The translations under genes were made by a program, and so were the position numbers. From NCBI GenBank assembly GCA_049889815.1, contig JBMHCR010000006.1, positions 248,001 through 312,000 of the forward strand: a stretch of DNA of 64,000 bases. The letters run 5' to 3'. Within the stretch, counting starts at the first letter, position 1. Each line of letters begins with the position of its first letter. The notes beneath the pieces are model-generated. The model had not been told where the DNA came from, did no database searches, and saw only the letters and a list, made by a program, of their open reading frames with translations. This DNA comes from JBPOFY01 sp049889815. Its GTDB lineage: Bacteria > Verrucomicrobiota > Verrucomicrobiia > Opitutales > Coraliomargaritaceae. Of the stretch, positions 43,251 through 52,941 are shown in pieces.

Positions 43251-44393
43251 ATGCTAATGGTTCGTATCTTTGTTTTCAGTTGTTTGATCAGTGTCGCGTC
43301 CATGTTGCGAGCGCAGACGACAACAGCTGATTTAGCTACGGCGATGAGCACCCGCTATGCGCCCTATGCAAACTGGGAACGGGTCGTAGATGTGGAGCTT
43401 TTGTCTGAGACCGGAAAAGAGCGATACGGGCGATCGGTTGTGGAAATTCGCGAGCAGCGCGAGGAGGGTGCTCCACCACTAGCGGGCTTGCACCTTGCCT
43501 TGGACCCCGGGCATATCGGTGGACGCTGGGCCTACTTTGAGGGGCGAAATTTCAAGATAAATCCGAATGAACATGAGGTCCGTGAAGGTGAGTTGGTGCT
43601 GGAGGTCGCCCAACGCGTGCGGGACCAACTCGAAGAATTGGGTGCCCAAGTGACCCTGCTGCGTGAAGGGTTAGAACCGATCAATTCGAAATCGCCATTT
43701 GATTATCTAGATACCGTTGCGAATCAAGTCGCGCCGCCCGAAGTATGGACCAACAAAGCGCTCTATGATTATTTTGTCTCGGTGCGCAATCGTGCGGTGC
43801 GCCTCAGTGTTGTCGTGGGTGAGATAGCCGAGCGCGCACGGCGGGTCAATGAAGCGATTCAGCCCGACGCCTTGCTCTCGCTGCATATCAATGCTGCGCC
43901 ATGGCCCAAAGAGATTGATGGTGAGCGAGCGCAAGGCTTGCACTTAGTCGAAAGCAATCATGTGCATGTGTTGATTTTCGGCTGCATGAGCGACGACGAG
44001 TTGTGTGTGCAGCAACAGCAAGAGCAATTGGCGGTAAAGCTTCTAAATGGCAGTGGCCCCGATGAGCACTTGCTCGCGACTTATATCGGCGAGGCTTTGC
44101 AGGAGGCTACCCGTTTGCCCGCATCTAAATACAGGGGCGAGAACGCTGTGCTGCTCGACTCGAATGCGCCGACGGTCTGGGCCCGTAATCTGATGATGCT
44201 CCGCATGGTCGAATGCCCGACAGTGCTGCTAGAGCCCTATGTTGCCAATTCTAAATCGGTCTATCCACGCATCCAGGCAGCCTTACAGGATCGAGACCTC
44301 GGGCGGCCTCTCGCAGAGGATGATATACTCATTGAGTATGCGAATGCAGTTGTCGCAGGTGTCCTCCGAACTTACGGAGACTCGGACGGCTAA
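43251..44393 (+). CDS. N-acetylmuramoyl-L-alanine amidase (Amidase_3)
   Basis: It cleaves the MurNAc to L-Ala bond of peptidoglycan in the periplasm. 380 aa from the ATG at 43251; an ATG at 43209 would start inside the region next to the repeat. Signal peptide at 1-21. The zinc-site residues include His in LALDPGHIGG, Glu in EGELVLEVAQRVRDQLEELG and His in LLSLHINAAPW. The long insert between them is unusual. Next is a trypsin-like protease gene 133 bp away. Confidence 0.85.
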   Translation: MLMVRIFVFSCLISVASMLRAQTTTADLATAMSTRYAPYANWERVVDVELLSETGKERYGRSVVEIREQREEGAPPLAGLHLALDPGHIGGRWAYFEGRNFKINPNEHEVREGELVLEVAQRVRDQLEELGAQVTLLREGLEPINSKSPFDYLDTVANQVAPPEVWTNKALYDYFVSVRNRAVRLSVVVGEIAERARRVNEAIQPDALLSLHINAAPWPKEIDGERAQGLHLVESNHVHVLIFGCMSDDELCVQQQQEQLAVKLLNGSGPDEHLLATYIGEALQEATRLPASKYRGENAVLLDSNAPTVWARNLMMLRMVECPTVLLEPYVANSKSVYPRIQAALQDRDLGRPLAEDDILIEYANAVVAGVLRTYGDSDG

Positions 44394-44526
44394 CGCCTGT
44401 TATTGGGGTGTTATTTGGGCCGTCTAGCGCTCATCGAAGAGGCGCACCCATATCGTTTTGCAGGTAAACTACTGTAGTTTTGGAAACGCGATTGCATAGT
44501 CAGGGTTTCTGCCTTTTGTTCACGAA

Positions 44527-45465
44527 ATGCGAAAATTGACAACCGTCAGTCTGCTAGTGATTGGAATGCTCGGTGTAGCATCGGGTTTCCAGAATATAGA
44601 ATTGAAATCGGGTGCTGCTGTGCGCGGCGAAGTGATCCTAGAGCGAGCAGATGTTTTTTTCGTAGATCTCGGTTATAAAGTGATTCAAATTCCGCAAGGT
44701 GCGATTCTTTCGATCCAGAATGTTGACGGCCAAAACACGGAGTCACCTGTCGTCGCGCCGAGCGACTCCTTGTATACAGTATCAACCGAACAAGGAGATC
44801 AGCCAGTTAAGGCCTGGGTAGAGCAACTGGGCGAGGCCGTGGGGCTTGTGCAGACGCCGACCGGTCTGGGCTCGGGATTTTTGATCAACGAGGAAGGCTA
44901 CATTGTGACGAATGACCATGTCATCGCCGGCGAACATAAGATTTCAGTAACGATATTTCGGCAAGGCAGGCGAGAGTTAGAGAAAATAACTTACGACAAG
45001 GTCAGGATCGTTGCCACGAGTTCGGATTTGGATTTGGCGCTTTTGAAGATCGAGGCTGGCGAAGGGGCAGAGCCGTTCACACACGTTCCTTTGGCCAGGG
45101 TGGATCAAGGCCTGAGCGAGGGACAAACTGTTTTTGCGATCGGCAGCCCGCTTGGCTTGGATCGAACCGTTTCTCAGGGGATCATCAGTGTTGCGAATCG
45201 AGTGATCAACGGGCGATTGTACTTGCAAACCACTACACAGATTAATCCGGGGAATTCCGGAGGGCCTTTGTTTAACCTTAAGGGCGAAGTTGTCGGAGTG
45301 AACAATATGAAGATCGCGGCTGTTGGTGCGGAGGGTCTTGGCTTCTCGATTTCCTCACGTGTGTTGAAGTCGTTTCTGGACAACCGCGATGCGTACGCTT
45401 TCGACCCGCGCAACCCAAATGCTGGGTTTCGCTATCTGGCACCCCCAAAGATTGGAGACGAGTGA
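44527..45465 (+). CDS. Trypsin-like S1C serine protease without PDZ domain
   Basis: 312 aa with a signal peptide (1-20), a small N-terminal beta region (21-70), then a protease domain with His in VTNDHVI, Asp in SDLDLALLKI and Ser in NPGNSGGPLF. Unlike HtrA it ends right after the protease domain. It is probably a periplasmic protease. The next gene begins 27 bp downstream, and the following one overlaps, so 44527-49580 may be one transcript. Confidence 0.87.
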   Translation: MRKLTTVSLLVIGMLGVASGFQNIELKSGAAVRGEVILERADVFFVDLGYKVIQIPQGAILSIQNVDGQNTESPVVAPSDSLYTVSTEQGDQPVKAWVEQLGEAVGLVQTPTGLGSGFLINEEGYIVTNDHVIAGEHKISVTIFRQGRRELEKITYDKVRIVATSSDLDLALLKIEAGEGAEPFTHVPLARVDQGLSEGQTVFAIGSPLGLDRTVSQGIISVANRVINGRLYLQTTTQINPGNSGGPLFNLKGEVVGVNNMKIAAVGAEGLGFSISSRVLKSFLDNRDAYAFDPRNPNAGFRYLAPPKIGDE

Positions 45466-45492
45466 GTTTTGTCTCTCAACTTTTGTAAACTC

Positions 45493-47289
45493 ATGAAACG
45501 AATTTCATTACTTTGCTTCGCCGCGACTACGTTCACAGGCGCACCGCTCGCGGCAGACTCACTATCCGAGTATATCGAGCCCGACGCACACGTGGTCATT
45601 TCTGCGCAGAGCCCCGCGGAGGTTTTCTTGGAACTGGAAACGCACTCGATGGGCGCGCTCTTTAAGGATCAATCGCTGCAGCAATTCATCGATTCGATTG
45701 CCGGTTGGCAGGACGAAACTGAAGAAGCCGCTGACGACGGAGGTAACGCTGCAGGATTCCTGGTCGTCATGAAGGAGGAGTTTGGGTTAACACTTGAAGC
45801 CTTTTTCAAGTTGTTTCCGGGAGAGATCTCAATGGCCTTCTATAACATCACCGACGAGATACTGGGCAAGAATGCCCGGACTGAGGGGGTCATACTGGCC
45901 AAGTTTTCCGGAGATGAAGAACGGATGGGTGAGTTGATGCAGATCCAGTTCGAGCGAAATGCTAAGAGGCAGAAAGAGAATGACCCACTGATTGAACATG
46001 AACTCATCGAGGAGAAATTCATGGGTGAGACGCTCTACATGGACGAGGTGTTTAATGGCGAAGAGACTTACATAGAGGACGGTTACGCACTAGTGGATGG
46101 GGTTTTCGTTTTAGCTACAGAGCATCGCCTGCGCAAAACAATCGAACTAATCAAAGAGGGCGGCGATTCCATCCTTTCTTCGGAACCTTATCAGTCGTCT
46201 CTGGAATATTCGGGACGTGGTGACGCGCGACTTTATTTCAACCTAGAAGCGCTTATGGCTCCGCTCAATGCAGCAATGATTGATAAGTTGGGCGAAGGTG
46301 CTTTGGCGATGTTTGGTGTGACTGCGCAAAGTATGCAGAGCGCTCTTTCACTCGAATCACTTCAAGCGTTCTTCATCGAGCTCAACCTTGTAGAGGAAGG
46401 ACTCCTTTCGAACTCTGGAATCCTCTATTCCGAAAAGGAGGGTCTTTTGCGTTTGTTAACCTATACCGAAGATGAGTTGCCTCGAGCTTTTTACACACCC
46501 GAGGGTGTGTTCGCCGCCTCCGTATCGAACTTCAATCTGGGTGACATGATTAGCGAGTTACAAAATTTAATCGCGCTGGCCAGCCCGAGCGTACCGATGC
46601 TTGTCGATATACAATTGCAGCAGATTAAAAATGAGACTGGTATCGACTTGAGAGCAGCGGTCTTGGACAATCTGAGGGGTAACGTTGTTTCGCTATCGGT
46701 GATGGATACGAGCTCGCGTGATCTGGAGATACCTCTTGTTGAACAACTCTACGTGATCGATATTGAAGACGCCGAAGCACTGTCGCAGGCGATTGAGGCA
46801 CTCAAGGATCTGGTTCCAGGTATGCGAGATCTGATTAAGTCGAGGGAGCACGAAGGCGCAACGATTCACACTTTCGCGCCCCAGCCGAACCCATTGGATG
46901 CTGCGTCTCCGGTGAATGACATCAGTTATGTTATCACACGCTCGCAATTGATTCTGAACGTCGGGCGAACTGGCTTACTTCAAGAAGTGCTTTCCCGAAT
47001 GGCCGGATCTGAGGATGGCTTTTGGCAACAAGACAGCACCGACGAACTTTTTGAGATCATTGCGAAACCTAACCCGGTGACCCGCTCTTATGTCGATTTT
47101 GAGCAGATGATTGATTCGCTGATCAAGTCATTCGCGGTAGCATCTTCGCTCGGTGGCCTGAGTTCCCAAATCGATCTTTCGAAGTTCCCCACGGAGATGG
47201 ATTTTCCAGTCGTTGCCATCACCGAGGCCAATGAAAATGAGGGCGGCATCTTTCTGCGTGCCCTGTTGATTGAAAAAGAGGCTGAGTGA
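45493..47289 (+). CDS. Secreted protein of unknown function
   Basis: 598 aa from the ATG at 45493 (a TTG at 45469 adds 8 residues). Signal peptide at 1-21 ending in PLAAD. The rest alternates helices and strands, with repeated phrases such as GDARLYFNLEALMAPLNA and an acidic linker near 85. It resembles the loosely defined DUF3352-type surface proteins, but I cannot assign it firmly. It is placed between a secreted protease and a propeller protein and overlaps the latter's start by one base (TGATG), so an envelope role is inferred. Confidence 0.72.
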   Translation: MKRISLLCFAATTFTGAPLAADSLSEYIEPDAHVVISAQSPAEVFLELETHSMGALFKDQSLQQFIDSIAGWQDETEEAADDGGNAAGFLVVMKEEFGLTLEAFFKLFPGEISMAFYNITDEILGKNARTEGVILAKFSGDEERMGELMQIQFERNAKRQKENDPLIEHELIEEKFMGETLYMDEVFNGEETYIEDGYALVDGVFVLATEHRLRKTIELIKEGGDSILSSEPYQSSLEYSGRGDARLYFNLEALMAPLNAAMIDKLGEGALAMFGVTAQSMQSALSLESLQAFFIELNLVEEGLLSNSGILYSEKEGLLRLLTYTEDELPRAFYTPEGVFAASVSNFNLGDMISELQNLIALASPSVPMLVDIQLQQIKNETGIDLRAAVLDNLRGNVVSLSVMDTSSRDLEIPLVEQLYVIDIEDAEALSQAIEALKDLVPGMRDLIKSREHEGATIHTFAPQPNPLDAASPVNDISYVITRSQLILNVGRTGLLQEVLSRMAGSEDGFWQQDSTDELFEIIAKPNPVTRSYVDFEQMIDSLIKSFAVASSLGGLSSQIDLSKFPTEMDFPVVAITEANENEGGIFLRALLIEKEAE

Positions 47290-49580
47290 TGCGAGTATTC
47301 AGTCTTCTTTTGATCTCCTGTTTACCGCTTACTTCCGGCTACTCCGATTCGTTGGCCTTTAGCGGGCCCGAGGTGCTAAAGCTGGATTGGACGACTCGTT
47401 CACTTTCCGTAAGCGATATCGATCGCGACGGCCTTAAAGATATGGCATTGATCAATCAAGATACCTCTCAGATCGATCTTCTTTATCAGCGTGGAGGCAA
47501 CTCAAGCGCCGAAGATTCGACGATGCGGCTTCTTCGTAACCGATGGGAGCCCGTTTTGGAAGATGCATCTTTTTACAAGGATGGGATCTCTGTAGGATTT
47601 CAGCTGTTCGATATGGTGGTTGGAGACTTGAATGGTGATGGGTTGGACGATCTCGCCTATACATCGAGAGACGTACCATTGACGGTCCGCTACCAAGCAC
47701 CGGAAGGGCAGTGGTCGGAATTCATTGAATACGACAATCTATCCGCTCTTGGTTGGACAGGGACGGTTAAGATTCAGGATTTGAATGGCGATTCAAATGC
47801 TGAGTTGGTGGTACTTTCGGCAGATGCTGTGCGGGTGTTTTCTCACGATGTGGAGGGTCGCCTAGAAGAACCCAAGCTGTTCTATCTCACGGGGGAGAAT
47901 CCATACAACTTGCTCTTGGAAGATGTAGATGCCGACGGGCTCGAAGATATTTTTTATATCACAACATCCGGCAAACAGTCGCTGGTGTTGCGCCAGCAAT
48001 TGAGTAGTGGCGGCTTCGGCCCGGAACAGCGGTTTCTATTTGATCGCCCCACGCGGATTGTAAGATCGCTGCCGCGTGTAGCAGGCGAGGCGCTCCAGTT
48101 TTGCTCGGTGGATTCTCGTAGCGGTAGTCTTGAGTTTTTTGAATTGATTGCTGGCGCGGGCGACGTTCTCGAGCCTGGCCAGCCTCATGTCTACCCGATC
48201 TTTCAAAAAGGACGAACCTCGCCGAGTTATACGCTCGGAGACTTTGATGGTGACGGTAGCGAGGACTTGCTGGTAGCGAATCCAGGGGAAGCAGAAATTG
48301 TCTTATTTTCGCGTGCTGATTCGGGGTTTAGTGGTCCAAAGCAATTCCCATCTTTCTCATCGATTTCGTCGATAGGGGCGGGACGGTTCTTTGAGTCTAA
48401 GGCAGCGCAGATTGTAGTGGTCAGTGATGAGGAAAAAACAATTGGGATTTGCCAGCTTGACGAGACGGGCAGGATTGCATTTCCGAAAACACTGTCGGCC
48501 CATAGCGGCGATCCTGTTGCGTGTAAAGTCGCTGATCTGGATGGCGATGGTTACGCCGAGCTTGTTTTGATCTCAGAAGTGAAAGGGGACTACACTTTGA
48601 ACGTCATCCATCCGATAGACCGAGAAGATGCTAGTTCAGAATGGCTGCTCGCGCGTTCGCTTGTGATGGAGGGTGTTCGAAGAAAGCCTACATCAATCGT
48701 CCCGCTCGATACCTTCACGGATGGCCGCTTGGGCTTGATGATCTTTGTGTCGCGAGAGGCGCCACGAATCTTTTCGTTAGAAACAGCCTCTCTCGATTCA
48801 TTGGCCGAAGTTGCCGCTCATTCGCCGATTCGCGAGAATTTTTTGAAAGACCTCGTGCCTTCGCAAGTGAGTGCATTTGATATCAACGGTGATGGGGTGA
48901 ATGAGTTGATTGTTGGCAGAAAGGGCTTCGCGCGCGCTTTGAGTTTTGGAGAAAGCGGGTTAGAAATGGTTGATCAGTTCAATGCGCGTCAGGGTGAAGA
49001 TAGAGTGAGTGTGGTGGTTCCCTTGCCCTCGGAAGGTGCGGTAAATCATTTGCTGTTTTATGTGGAGGACGCTGGAGAGTTGCAACGGCTTGAGCGCGAT
49101 GCAGACGGTGTTTTCCGTTATGAAAGTTCAGATACTGTCGGCCAAATGGATGTACTTGGATGGAGTCGTTCGGCCGCAGGCGAAACGGATTCTGAATTTC
49201 TTTTCTTTGGCGATGGTCAGTTCTGGTCGTTTCCGAAGCAACGTGCGGATTTGACTTTAAAAGTACGCGGCTCTTTTGAAACGAAGGTGGAGGATGTGCA
49301 ATACACGCAGGTTGAATTGGCCGATCTCGACGAGGATGGAGCTGTCGATATTGTCGCTGTCGATGGGCAAAACCATGTTGTGGAAGTGATCAGCGTTGGA
49401 GCCGATGGGTGGGAGAGCCTGATGTTTTGGGAGATTTTTCAACAGAATATGCATTATCAGGGGCGCAAGGGGGCGAAGCTGGAACCCCGCCAGATCGTAA
49501 TCGCTGACCTTACTGGCGATGAGAGTCTGGATTTCGCGTTATTGATTCACGATCGCATCTTGATCTACCCTCAAGAATAG
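47289..49580 (+). CDS. FG-GAP/VCBS beta-propeller protein
   Basis: 763 aa, signal peptide at 1-19. It has at least nine calcium-binding-type repeats of the form D-x-[DN]-x-D-G: DIDRDGLKDMAL, DLNGDGLDDLAY, DLNGDSNAELVV, DVDADGLEDIFY, DFDGDGSEDLLV, DLDGDGYAELVL, DINGDGVNELIV, DLDEDGAVDIVA, DLTGDESLDFAL. These are spread along the length, giving one or two integrin-alpha-like propellers. It is likely an extracellular binding or adhesion protein with no catalytic motif. Its start overlaps the previous stop, so the two are translationally coupled. Confidence 0.88.
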   Translation: MRVFSLLLISCLPLTSGYSDSLAFSGPEVLKLDWTTRSLSVSDIDRDGLKDMALINQDTSQIDLLYQRGGNSSAEDSTMRLLRNRWEPVLEDASFYKDGISVGFQLFDMVVGDLNGDGLDDLAYTSRDVPLTVRYQAPEGQWSEFIEYDNLSALGWTGTVKIQDLNGDSNAELVVLSADAVRVFSHDVEGRLEEPKLFYLTGENPYNLLLEDVDADGLEDIFYITTSGKQSLVLRQQLSSGGFGPEQRFLFDRPTRIVRSLPRVAGEALQFCSVDSRSGSLEFFELIAGAGDVLEPGQPHVYPIFQKGRTSPSYTLGDFDGDGSEDLLVANPGEAEIVLFSRADSGFSGPKQFPSFSSISSIGAGRFFESKAAQIVVVSDEEKTIGICQLDETGRIAFPKTLSAHSGDPVACKVADLDGDGYAELVLISEVKGDYTLNVIHPIDREDASSEWLLARSLVMEGVRRKPTSIVPLDTFTDGRLGLMIFVSREAPRIFSLETASLDSLAEVAAHSPIRENFLKDLVPSQVSAFDINGDGVNELIVGRKGFARALSFGESGLEMVDQFNARQGEDRVSVVVPLPSEGAVNHLLFYVEDAGELQRLERDADGVFRYESSDTVGQMDVLGWSRSAAGETDSEFLFFGDGQFWSFPKQRADLTLKVRGSFETKVEDVQYTQVELADLDEDGAVDIVAVDGQNHVVEVISVGADGWESLMFWEIFQQNMHYQGRKGAKLEPRQIVIADLTGDESLDFALLIHDRILIYPQE

Positions 49581-49683
49581 AGCCTTGGCGATCTCTACTT
49601 TGCTTCAGTTTGATGCATATAGAGATGCGAAATCGCCGGGATGGGATTCATAAGGAGCACTTCGAAGAAGTGGGCGAATCGCA

Positions 49684-50925
49684 TTATTTGTAGATCCAAA
49701 AGCGTTTCGACTGCTGTTGAAACTGTTGCGCCTGTTGTTGCCACTGATTGACGTAGGCGCGCACGCGTGCCTGTGAGCCACGTTGCTGGAGCTCATTCCA
49801 CCAGCTGGTGCTGCCTACATGTTTGTTGAACAGCGCTGGGTTCTTAACACTCAAGAAGGGGTTACTGGAGGACCATTGTGCCACGAGTTGCATCATATGG
49901 AAACTGATTTCCGTTGGGCGGGCGGAGGACCAGTCGCGAACGCTTACGTAGACACCGACGACAGGCGCACCCGCCGCACTCTGTGTTTGCACGATTTGAT
50001 AGCTCAGTCCCGGTATACGTCGCGCTTCAAGGGCTTGTTTAACTTCCGCGGGTGACTTACCTTTGAAGCGTAGCAGTCGAAATGGGTAGGGCGTGCCGAT
50101 TCCATGGCTAAAACCGCCTTCCTGCGCGCCTAGTCCGGTCATCGCATAACCCAGCACCGCCGAGAGGTCCGGAATGTAGGGTGAGGTCGGCACCCAGCGC
50201 AGGCCTGTTCGGGTCCAGAGCATGTCGCGCGACCAGCCGCGCATCGGGATGACGGTGAGCTTGCCAGCTTTGCGTTTCGATTCGGCGATGTCCAGTACGC
50301 CTGCTGTGTATTTTGCCATACGAGCCAGTTCCCCAATGGTGAGGCCGTGCACATAGGGCACCTGGAAGGCACCGACGTAGCTACGCCATTGGCGGTCGAG
50401 CGGCGGGCCGTCGACTTTGAGCCCGCCGAGTGGATTTGGACGGTCGAGCACCACTACCTCGATGCCTTGTTCGAAGCAGGCTTCCATCGCGTAACGCATA
50501 CAGCTCACGTAGGTGTAGGAGCGCACGCCGACGTCTTGTAGATCGATGACGAGCACATCGAGTCCTTTGAGCATGCCCGGCGTGGGTTTGCGGTATTGCC
50601 CATAGAGTGAATAGACAGGGAGCTTGGTGCGGGGATCAATCTTATCCAGTACCGGCACGTTGGCTTTTTCGTTGCCGTAGATGCCATGCTCGGGGCCGAA
50701 GAGTGAAATCAGGCGGACGTTGGGCGCGCGGCGCAACACATCGATGCTGCTTTCACCTTTGCGATTCACTCCTGCCGGGTGGGTGAGTAGTCCGACTGTC
50801 TTGTTATGCAGTGGGCGGAAATCACTCTGCTCCAAAATGTCGATACCGAGGTAAATGCGTTGGGTCCGCGCATCGGCGCTTACTAGAGTGAAGAGTGTGA
50901 CAAAAACACAGAGGAGTTTACGCAT
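49684..50925 (-). CDS. namZ: Exo-beta-N-acetylmuramidase NamZ family (DUF1343)
   Basis: It releases terminal MurNAc from peptidoglycan fragments (GH171; DUF1343). 413 aa with a signal peptide (1-20). Characteristic segments are LGIDILEQSDFRPLHNKTVGLLTHPAG, SLFGPEHGIYGNE, LVIDLQDVGVRSYTYVSCM, VLDRPNPLGG and the late EGGFSHGIGTPYPF. The start overlaps the DUF2062 stop by 8 nt in the minus-strand set glycerate kinase-DUF2062-namZ. It suggests muropeptide recycling. Confidence 0.9.
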   Translation of the reverse strand: MRKLLCVFVTLFTLVSADARTQRIYLGIDILEQSDFRPLHNKTVGLLTHPAGVNRKGESSIDVLRRAPNVRLISLFGPEHGIYGNEKANVPVLDKIDPRTKLPVYSLYGQYRKPTPGMLKGLDVLVIDLQDVGVRSYTYVSCMRYAMEACFEQGIEVVVLDRPNPLGGLKVDGPPLDRQWRSYVGAFQVPYVHGLTIGELARMAKYTAGVLDIAESKRKAGKLTVIPMRGWSRDMLWTRTGLRWVPTSPYIPDLSAVLGYAMTGLGAQEGGFSHGIGTPYPFRLLRFKGKSPAEVKQALEARRIPGLSYQIVQTQSAAGAPVVGVYVSVRDWSSARPTEISFHMMQLVAQWSSSNPFLSVKNPALFNKHVGSTSWWNELQQRGSQARVRAYVNQWQQQAQQFQQQSKRFWIYK

Positions 50926-51580
50926 CGGTATCGTTAGTTTCGTTGATCGTTTGGTTTTTCTGCGCGTTGTGCGCTTGGATTTTTTCGCGAAAAAGTCTGT
51001 AGCTCGCAGCAGTGCGAATGGCTACGGTTCTGTAAATGAAGCTGGCGATCAGGCCAAAGAAGACGCCCATGATGATCGAGCCTAGATTCGTGACGCCAAA
51101 GACAATTGCAATGGTCTGCAGGTTCTCGCCCCAATGGCCGTGGGTAAAGTTATCCAGCATCAACTGCAGCTCGGTCCGCGAGAATGGTAAAGCTTCGATC
51201 CCTACCACGCTTAGGGTGTGACGCCCGATTTGGTAGGCGGCAAACCATATGGGGAACACGGTGAATGGATTGGAAACAATCTGCAACCCAGCAAGGATCG
51301 GCAAGTTCGCGCGCAGTAGAAGTGCGAGTAAAAATGCTGCTGGGATTTGAATCCCGTAGAGTGGCATTAAGGTTAGGATGCAGCCCGCATAAATAGCAGG
51401 TACCGCATTTTCGACCCGAAAACTCCAGAGGAAGATACGCTTGCGGGCAGTTTTAGCGAAGAGACGTAGGACGGGGTAGCGGTGGATCGTGGCGCGCCTC
51501 GGTAACGGACGCAGCCACCACTTTACGCGGCGTATGCGGCGAAACTTTGTCTTATGAAATTCTGATTCTTCAGCAGTCAT
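50918..51580 (-). CDS. DUF2062 membrane protein
   Basis: 220 aa from the ATG at 51580. An Arg/Lys-rich N-terminus is followed by the DUF2062 core: NAVPAIYAGCILTLMPLYGIQIPAAFLLALLLRANLPIL and SNPFTVFPIWFAAYQIG, with three or four membrane helices. Function is unknown. It overlaps glycerate kinase upstream by 11 nt and namZ downstream by 8 nt, so translational coupling is likely. Confidence 0.85.
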   Translation of the reverse strand: MTAEESEFHKTKFRRIRRVKWWLRPLPRRATIHRYPVLRLFAKTARKRIFLWSFRVENAVPAIYAGCILTLMPLYGIQIPAAFLLALLLRANLPILAGLQIVSNPFTVFPIWFAAYQIGRHTLSVVGIEALPFSRTELQLMLDNFTHGHWGENLQTIAIVFGVTNLGSIIMGVFFGLIASFIYRTVAIRTAASYRLFREKIQAHNAQKNQTINETNDTDA

Positions 51581-52760
51581 GGAGTAGCGCACTATGGATC
51601 ACCTCTGATACCTTTACCTCTAGATTTCGAGCTCCGTTTGCAAGAGCTTCTGGCAGCGGACAACCTTCTGGAGTAATCGTGTAGACGGCAGATTTTGGAA
51701 AGTGTTCGGCTACCGTTTCAAGGGCCACCATATCGACTGTGCCTGCAAAAACGATGCTCTGTTTGCCACATGAATGCGCGCGCTCCAAAAGCGAGTAGGG
51801 GCCCTTGCCTGCAAGTGAGCTTCGGTCAAACTTGCCTTCGCCAGTGAGGATGATATCTGCCTCAATCACCTTGGTTTGTAGGTCGAGCCACGACTGCACG
51901 AGCTCGAAGCCCGGCACGAACTCCGCACGACAAGTTACCTTGAGCCCGAAGCCGAGCCCACCGGCTGCGCCACTGCCGGGCACATCCATCAAACTTAGGG
52001 GTCGGTCGCAATGTTCGCAGAGTTTTGTCGCGATGGCTTTCGAGAGATCATCAAAGGATTCGATTTCATCTGGCTGCATGCCTTTTTGGGGACCATAGAC
52101 GGCTACCGCTCCGCGCGCGCCCAGCAATGGATTGTCCACATCGCAAGCGATGTAGATCGGTGGCACCTCGACTTCGATGGAGCCGCTAAAGGATTTCAGA
52201 AACTTCCATTGAGCGGGCGTCGTGTTGGTGATCTCTTGTCCATTCCGAGCAATCCCGGTGATGCCAAGCGCCTCAAGTGCACCGAGGCCTAGATCACTGG
52301 TCGCGCTACCACCGATGCCGAGCAGGATGGCATCCGCATCGGAGGCTACCGCGATGCGGATCAGTTCGCCCACACCGGCCGTGCTGCAGTTGTCGGGGTG
52401 GCGCTGAGCGTTCGGCACTTGTTCCAGCCCAGCAACCGATGCCATCTCGATGATGGCGACCTTCCAGCCGCTAAAGGGCAGCAGTTCTTTGGTCGCGTCG
52501 GATAACTTACGCGCGTCCACCCATCCGATCGGTGCATCGATCTCCTCACCCAAAGGACCGGATACCTGGTGCTGCTCAATATGCCCATTAGCAGAATGGG
52601 TCAAAATACTACAGAAACCTTCACCGCCGTCGGTGAGCGGTGCCTCGGTCAGGGTGATGTCCTCGCCTACGATAGTCCTCGAGCCATTCGCCGCCGCTTT
52701 GCATGCAGTGGCTGCGGTCATTGAATCTTTAAATTTATCGAAAGCGGCGAGTATGTGCAT
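51570..52760 (-). CDS. Glycerate 2-kinase (GlxK/GarK family)
   Basis: It phosphorylates D-glycerate with ATP, entering glycolysis. 396 aa from the ATG at 52760 (MHILAAFDKFKDSMTA is the conserved N-terminus). Motifs are EAPLTDGGEGF, LLGIGGSATSDLGLGALEALG, PGSGAAGGLGFGL and LTGEGKFDRSSLAGKGP. This is the class II type, not the MOFRL type. First gene of the run with DUF2062 and namZ. Confidence 0.93.
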   Translation of the reverse strand: MHILAAFDKFKDSMTAATACKAAANGSRTIVGEDITLTEAPLTDGGEGFCSILTHSANGHIEQHQVSGPLGEEIDAPIGWVDARKLSDATKELLPFSGWKVAIIEMASVAGLEQVPNAQRHPDNCSTAGVGELIRIAVASDADAILLGIGGSATSDLGLGALEALGITGIARNGQEITNTTPAQWKFLKSFSGSIEVEVPPIYIACDVDNPLLGARGAVAVYGPQKGMQPDEIESFDDLSKAIATKLCEHCDRPLSLMDVPGSGAAGGLGFGLKVTCRAEFVPGFELVQSWLDLQTKVIEADIILTGEGKFDRSSLAGKGPYSLLERAHSCGKQSIVFAGTVDMVALETVAEHFPKSAVYTITPEGCPLPEALANGARNLEVKVSEVIHSALLHDC

Positions 52761-52880
52761 CGTGATCGATACTGTGAACATCCTCTATCGCACGTCGAAT
52801 GAAGAATGCTGAAAAATCAATTCTTTGGATGAATCATCCGCTTGATTCGGCACTGTTTGTTTGAATGCTTCGCCTACAAC

Positions 52881-52917
52881 AAAAAACGGCCAAGCCGATG
52901 ATTCAGCTTGGCCGTTT
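52881..52917 (-). terminator. Intrinsic terminator of rng
   Basis: A perfect 12-bp stem (AAACGGCCAAGC at 52884-52895 with GCTTGGCCGTTT at 52906-52917) with a 10-nt loop and a T run on the minus strand, 25 bp past the rng stop. Possibly also acts on the plus strand. Confidence 0.9.
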
Positions 52918-52941
52918 GTTTGTGGAGGGAATGTGGTTACT

